Origin: Zygnema cylindricum
Taxonomy: Eukaryota > Streptophyta > Zygnematophyceae > Zygnematales > Zygnemataceae
Assembly (NCBI GenBank): GCA_037447655.1
Contig: JBBHKE010002922.1
Span: 155,952 to 202,958, forward strand
DNA length: 47,007 nucleotides
Direction: 5' to 3'
Each line of letters begins with the position of its first letter. Position 1 is the stretch's first letter. A program made the position numbers and the translations under genes. Shown one piece after another: positions 43,933 to 47,007 of this stretch. The notes beneath the pieces are model-generated. The model was not told the DNA's origin and did no database searches. It worked only from the letters and a program-made list of their open reading frames with translations.

Positions 43933-46892
43933 CATATTTTTTTCCATAACTTTAAAAATGGTAAAGTAGTGCAAATCAAAAAAGAAAACAAAAAAAAAAA
44001 ACGAACTCTCTTTCACCAAAAATTAAAAATGACAAAAAAATGAAGTATTGGAAACAAAACCACTGATTCTCTAAAATTGCTAAAAAATAAATCAGCAAAT
44101 AAATTAATATTCCATCTGTAACCCTCTTCCTCCCTCCCCCCTCCTCTCCTCCTCCCTAATTTTTCCCTCTCCTTCCTCTCCTTCCCCCTCCTTCCCTCTC
44201 TTCCCTCTCTTCCCTCTCCTTCCCTCTCTTTCCTCTCCTTCCCTCTCCTTCCCTCTCCTTCCCTCTCTTCCCTCTCCTCCCTCTCCTTCCCTCTCTTCTC
44301 TCTCCTTCCATCTGCTTCCCTCTCTTCCCCCTCCTTCCCTCTCTTCCCTCTCCTTCCATCTCCTTCCTTCTCCTCCCTCTCCTTCCCATCCCATTCCGTA
44401 CAACTGATTACCATTCCATACAATCCACTACACAGATCTTCGGTGTTAGAGGTAATAACACTAATTTGGTAGTGACTTTTTCCCTCCAAAAATCACAAAA
44501 AATAGTGTTGATAACACTATTTAAAGGAGTGGACTAATCTGTCACGTCTCTTTGCACTAAATTAGTATTATTGATTGTAATTTTGCATTAACACTAACAA
44601 ATCTTAAATGCTAATAACGATTGACAGTGTACCATCGCCGTAGAATCCACTACTGTTCCAGAATTCAGTTACAGTTCCGTACAATTCAGGTACAGTTCCG
44701 TACAATTCAGTTACAGTTCCATACAATCCAGCTACAGTTCCGTACAGTTCAGTTACAGTTCTGTGCAATCCACTTCCGTTTCGTACAATCTAGTTACCGC
44801 TTCGTAAAATCCACAATCATTCCCTACAATCTAGTACGGTACCATTTGGTACAATCAATTACCGCACCGTACCGTACCGTACAGAACCGTACAATCCTGG
44901 AAAATCCCAAACTATATCCATAACAGTTGTGAAAAGCCTTCCCTCTTAGGTTCAGAGAAAAAACCGCTAGCTTTCCCAAAAAACAAAATCCCTCCACAAA
45001 TCCCTTCCCTCTCCCAATCCCTCTCCCTCTCCCTCTCCCTCTCCCTTTCCCTCCCCCCCTCCCTCTCCCTCCCTCCCTCCCTCTCCCTCCCTCTCCCCCC
45101 CATCTCTCACGTTCTCCCTACAGGGATGATTCCGTTCAACAGTCCGTTTGCAAATCTTGTCGTTATTGCAAAAGACAAATTAGGGGAAAATCCAAATAGT
45201 GTGGAAAATAGGGCATTGGCCAAAAGCCCCATTATTAAAACGGGTTTACGCCCGAATTTGTCGGAAATACCCCTAAAAAAAATAGAAAAATAAGAAAAAA
45301 GAAGGGGGGGAGGGAGGATTATTATATGGGTCAAATAAAAGAATGGAATGAAATCGAATATGTGAAAACGGAATGGAAAGGAAATGGAGCTGGAAGCATG
45401 GAATGAGATCGAATGGAAAATGGAAAATGGAAGAAATGGAATGGAAATCATTGAGAATGGAATGGGATCGAGATGATTTGCTGGTTTTCAACAGGATAAT
45501 GCATTTTTTTTCCTCTGATTTTTTTTTTTTTTAGTAACAGGATAATGCATTTTCCCTGTTGGAAAATAAATAAAGGTTTGTGACTTTGATTTGTGTATTA
45601 TTGCAATAAAAATTAGAATAAAAATAAATTATGAAAAAGAATTACGCTTAAAAAAATAAATCTGAGTGCTAAATTACGGAAAAATAAAAAAAATGCGCTT
45701 GAAGGTTTTTTTTTTCCATTTAAAAGTAAAAAATAAAAAAAAAGAAAAAAAAAAAACCTACCCCCAAAAAGTGGAGGTAGCGAGGGATCCGGCATAAAAT
45801 GCCGACGCCAAAAATCCTGCATAGTATCTGAACACCCCCCCCCCCCCCCCCCCCACCCCCCCCCCCCCCCCCCCCAAGAAAAACAAATAAATTAACAAAT
45901 TGAAAATCTTAGAAAAAATTTGGGCTACCCGTACACAAATCCGTACACTCGTCCGTACGGCCTAGTTTGGCGGAACCATTGGTGACGTGAAACCCGGCGA
46001 CATAAATTCCGCGAAGCGGAACAGTACGGAAAAAAAAACTATCTACACGCACACGTCCGTACACCTTCCCGTACACCCGTCCGTACACTCATCCGTACAT
46101 GTACCCTATTCCGACGGGATTGTTAGGCGACGCCGGAAGCCGACGACCGTGAATTCCGCGAAGAGAAAGAGCACGACCACATAAACCTACCCCGTCCATA
46201 CACCAATCCGTACTCCAGTCCGTACATTACAATTATCCGTACACATCCGTACATGTACCCTAGAGGGATCGTCAGTGACGCCCCGGAAGCCGGCGACCAC
46301 GAAGTCCGCGACCAGTAACAGCACGGATACAAAAGCCTACGCCCATCCGTACATCTACCCGTACATTATTCCGTACATGTATCCGTACATGTACCCTAAT
46401 CTGGCGGGATCCTCGGTGACGCCGGAAGCCGGCGACTACGAAATCCGCGACCAGTAACAAAAAGCAAAAAATTCAGAAACCTACGCCGTCCGCCCGCCTA
46501 CCGTACACCTCACACCCGTACAATACCGTACACATGTCCGTACGCATGTGTCCGTACACGTACCCTAGTTCGGCGGGGTCGTCCGTGACGCGGAAGGACG
46601 CGACCAGGAAGGCGGCGAAGGGGAAGAGGCTGGTCTCGCTGAGGGCCACGGCGGAGCACATGGCGCAGAGGGCGAGGAGGGGGCTCCAGGCGACGCCGCC
46701 GCGCGCCGGGATTCGCGCCGGGATTTGCGCCGGGATTAGCGCCGGGATTCGCGCCGGGTGTTGCGCCGGGTTTAGCGGAGGATTTGGCGGAGGGTTCAGG
46801 GGAGCTATTTCCGGCGGGTTTTCGAGCGAAGGGGAGAGGGAGGGAGGGAGGGGGGAGGAGGGAGGGGCGGAGGGAGGAGGAGAGAGAGTCAT
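41347..46892 (-). CDS. MFS transporter, ZIFL-like, N-terminal part (seven exons seen)
   Basis: Exons: 46892-46564, 45827-45762, 45272-45111, 43777-43736, 42914-42378, 41647-41592, 41449-41347. All introns are GT-AG and phases agree except between the fourth and fifth, where a small exon of roughly 40-50 bases for the WG-GL-IG loop-helix seems missing or unrecognised. Exon 1 has a Pro/Ala-rich N-terminus then helix 1 (LALCAMCSAVALSETSLFPF). Exons 2-3 give YYAGFLASAFYAGSLAT and the MFS motif A GGISDKFGRKPVL. Exon 4 gives SELCDSKSQATG. Exon 5 gives GPALGGFL and LPETRGRAK followed by a long charged central loop. Exon 6-7 give SALIYSLLGIT and FPLWAMTSPSLGGLGF. Members of the family (ZIF1 and relatives) are tonoplast or plasma-membrane H+-coupled carriers for metal ligands or ions. 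The last five helices are absent from the window. Confidence 0.84.
41749..41890. repeat. Perfect 72-bp tandem duplication in an MFS intron
   Basis: CACTTCTTTCCTCTTCCAAG through AAAGCATTCGCTTT occurs at 41749 and 41821 with no difference that I can see over 70 bases, so it is very recent. Confidence 0.95.
41935..42365. repeat. ATA/ACA trinucleotide array of about 430 bp
   Basis: Almost G-free run of AATAATAAC and related triplets ending seven bases from the exon 5 donor of the MFS gene. Long Asn or Ile frames across it are artefacts. Confidence 0.93.
42915..43735 (-). other. MFS intron 4 with GGGA array
   Basis: Runs between exons 4 and 5. A G/A-rich array lies at 42917-43065, directly beside the exon 5 acceptor, then AT-rich sequence. 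The missing small exon should be here but was not recognised. Confidence 0.6.
43890..44400. repeat. TA run and CTTCCCTCT array in MFS intron 3
   Basis: TA dinucleotides at 43893-43930, then a CCTTCCCTCTCTT array at 44123-44395. Confidence 0.9.
44511..44630 (+). repeat. Dispersed repeat, copy 2 (related to 36697-36815)
   Basis: Contains CACTATTTAAAGGAGTGGAC, CTGTCACGTCTC, GCACTAAATTAGTA and CTAATAACGATTGACAGTGT, in the same order and orientation as the other copy. It lies in the third intron of the MFS gene. Confidence 0.82.
44640..44892 (+). repeat. Minisatellite TTCCGTACAATTCAGTTACAG, ten or more copies
   Basis: Units of 20-25 bp, well kept on the left and more varied on the right, ending in a CCGTACCGTACCGTAC run. 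GTAC appears in most units. Confidence 0.9.
45000..45110. repeat. CCCTCT microsatellite abutting the MFS exon 3 donor
   Basis: C/T array whose right end touches the GTGAGA donor region at 45105-45110; in the gene's sense the intron therefore starts GTGAGAGATGG and runs into G/A repeats. Confidence 0.92.
45835..45875. repeat. Run of 40 C with one A, next to the MFS exon 2 acceptor
   Basis: On the coding (minus) strand this is a G run ending TGTTCAG at the exon 2 acceptor, replacing the usual pyrimidine tract. Confidence 0.93.
45935..46620 (-). repeat. Five-copy ladder of the 3' edge of MFS exon 1
   Basis: The real edge (plus-strand TACCCTAGTTCGGCGGGGTC at 46561) is followed leftwards by versions at 46392, 46256, 46102 and about 45956. 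Each has a TACCCTA-like donor, GGCGGGAT or similar, GTGACG and a GAAGCCGGCGAC-like block. Spacings are about 169, 136, 154 and 146 bp. Between them lie strings of CCGTACA. The copies keep GC-rich exon character but are shifted and contain changes, so they are no longer usable exon ends. Confidence 0.9.
46705..46795 (-). repeat. 12-bp coding minisatellite in MFS exon 1
   Basis: GCCGGGATTCGC and variants repeated about six times encode the PARIPALIPAQIPARIPAR stretch before helix 1. The region is GC-rich, unlike the rest of the window. Confidence 0.9.
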
Positions 46893-47007
46893 TTTTTTTT
46901 TATTTTTTTTTTGTTGCGTTTTGCGGTGGTTTTCGATGGAGAGTGGAAGGGGGAGAGAGAGAGAGGGACAGAGAGAGAGAGAGGGAGAAAGAGGGAGCCA
47001 GAGGGAC
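46893..47007 (-). promoter_or_regulatory. Leader/promoter of the MFS gene, GA-rich, cut by window end
   Basis: Sequence upstream of the start codon consists of T runs and a GAGAGAGGGA array from 46940. No specific element could be assigned. Confidence 0.4.

Overview
The window looks like nuclear DNA of a land plant, probably a lineage with a repeat-rich genome and no tight gene packing. Genes are split by introns with ordinary GT-AG ends, several predicted proteins start with plastid-targeting-like N-termini, and the families are typical of plants: a fused plastid aminodeoxychorismate synthase, an EMB8-type hydrolase, a plastid-type chorismate mutase, a THH1/TOM1/TOM3-domain membrane protein and a ZIFL-like transporter. 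A decayed LINE-type retrotransposon and telo-box (AAACCCTAA) motifs fit too. I cannot name the species. All exon coordinates were read by hand from splice sites and reading phase.

Layout from left to right. (1) 1177-3117, minus: the first two coding exons of ADCS; the rest lies left of the window. (2) 4404-11745, plus: a complete nine-exon EMB8-like alpha/beta hydrolase of about 602 residues, divergent from ADCS. (3) 13102-16234, minus: a complete five-exon chorismate mutase, convergent with EMB8. (4) 17788-19530, minus: an intronless 580-residue protein of unknown function with a collagen-like tract. (5) 23079-25781, minus: a weakly supported small membrane-protein gene. (6) 26332-34289, plus: the C-terminal half of a THH1/TOM1/TOM3-like protein, with an extra open exon candidate at 34338-34796. 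(7) 37366-38870, plus: a broken LINE ORF2 tail with an insertion. (8) 39485-40578, plus: two exons of alanine-glyoxylate aminotransferase 2, lacking both ends. (9) 41347-46892, minus: the N-terminal half of an MFS (ZIFL-like) transporter.

Functionally, ADCS and chorismate mutase draw on the same plastid metabolite, chorismate (folate branch versus Phe/Tyr branch), and lie about 10 kb apart on the same strand. The other genes have no obvious shared pathway.

The most striking signal is structural. At least ten times in five genes, a short segment (about 70-230 bp) spanning an exon edge, or in one case the start codon, is tandemly repeated two to five times into the neighbouring intron or leader. 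The copy next to the exon body keeps the reading frame; the others are decayed pseudo-exon edges. This, together with very heavy microsatellite load right up to the splice sites, appears to be how introns grow here. Four neighbouring genes in the right half each lack an end, which may be real rearrangement or an assembly artefact.
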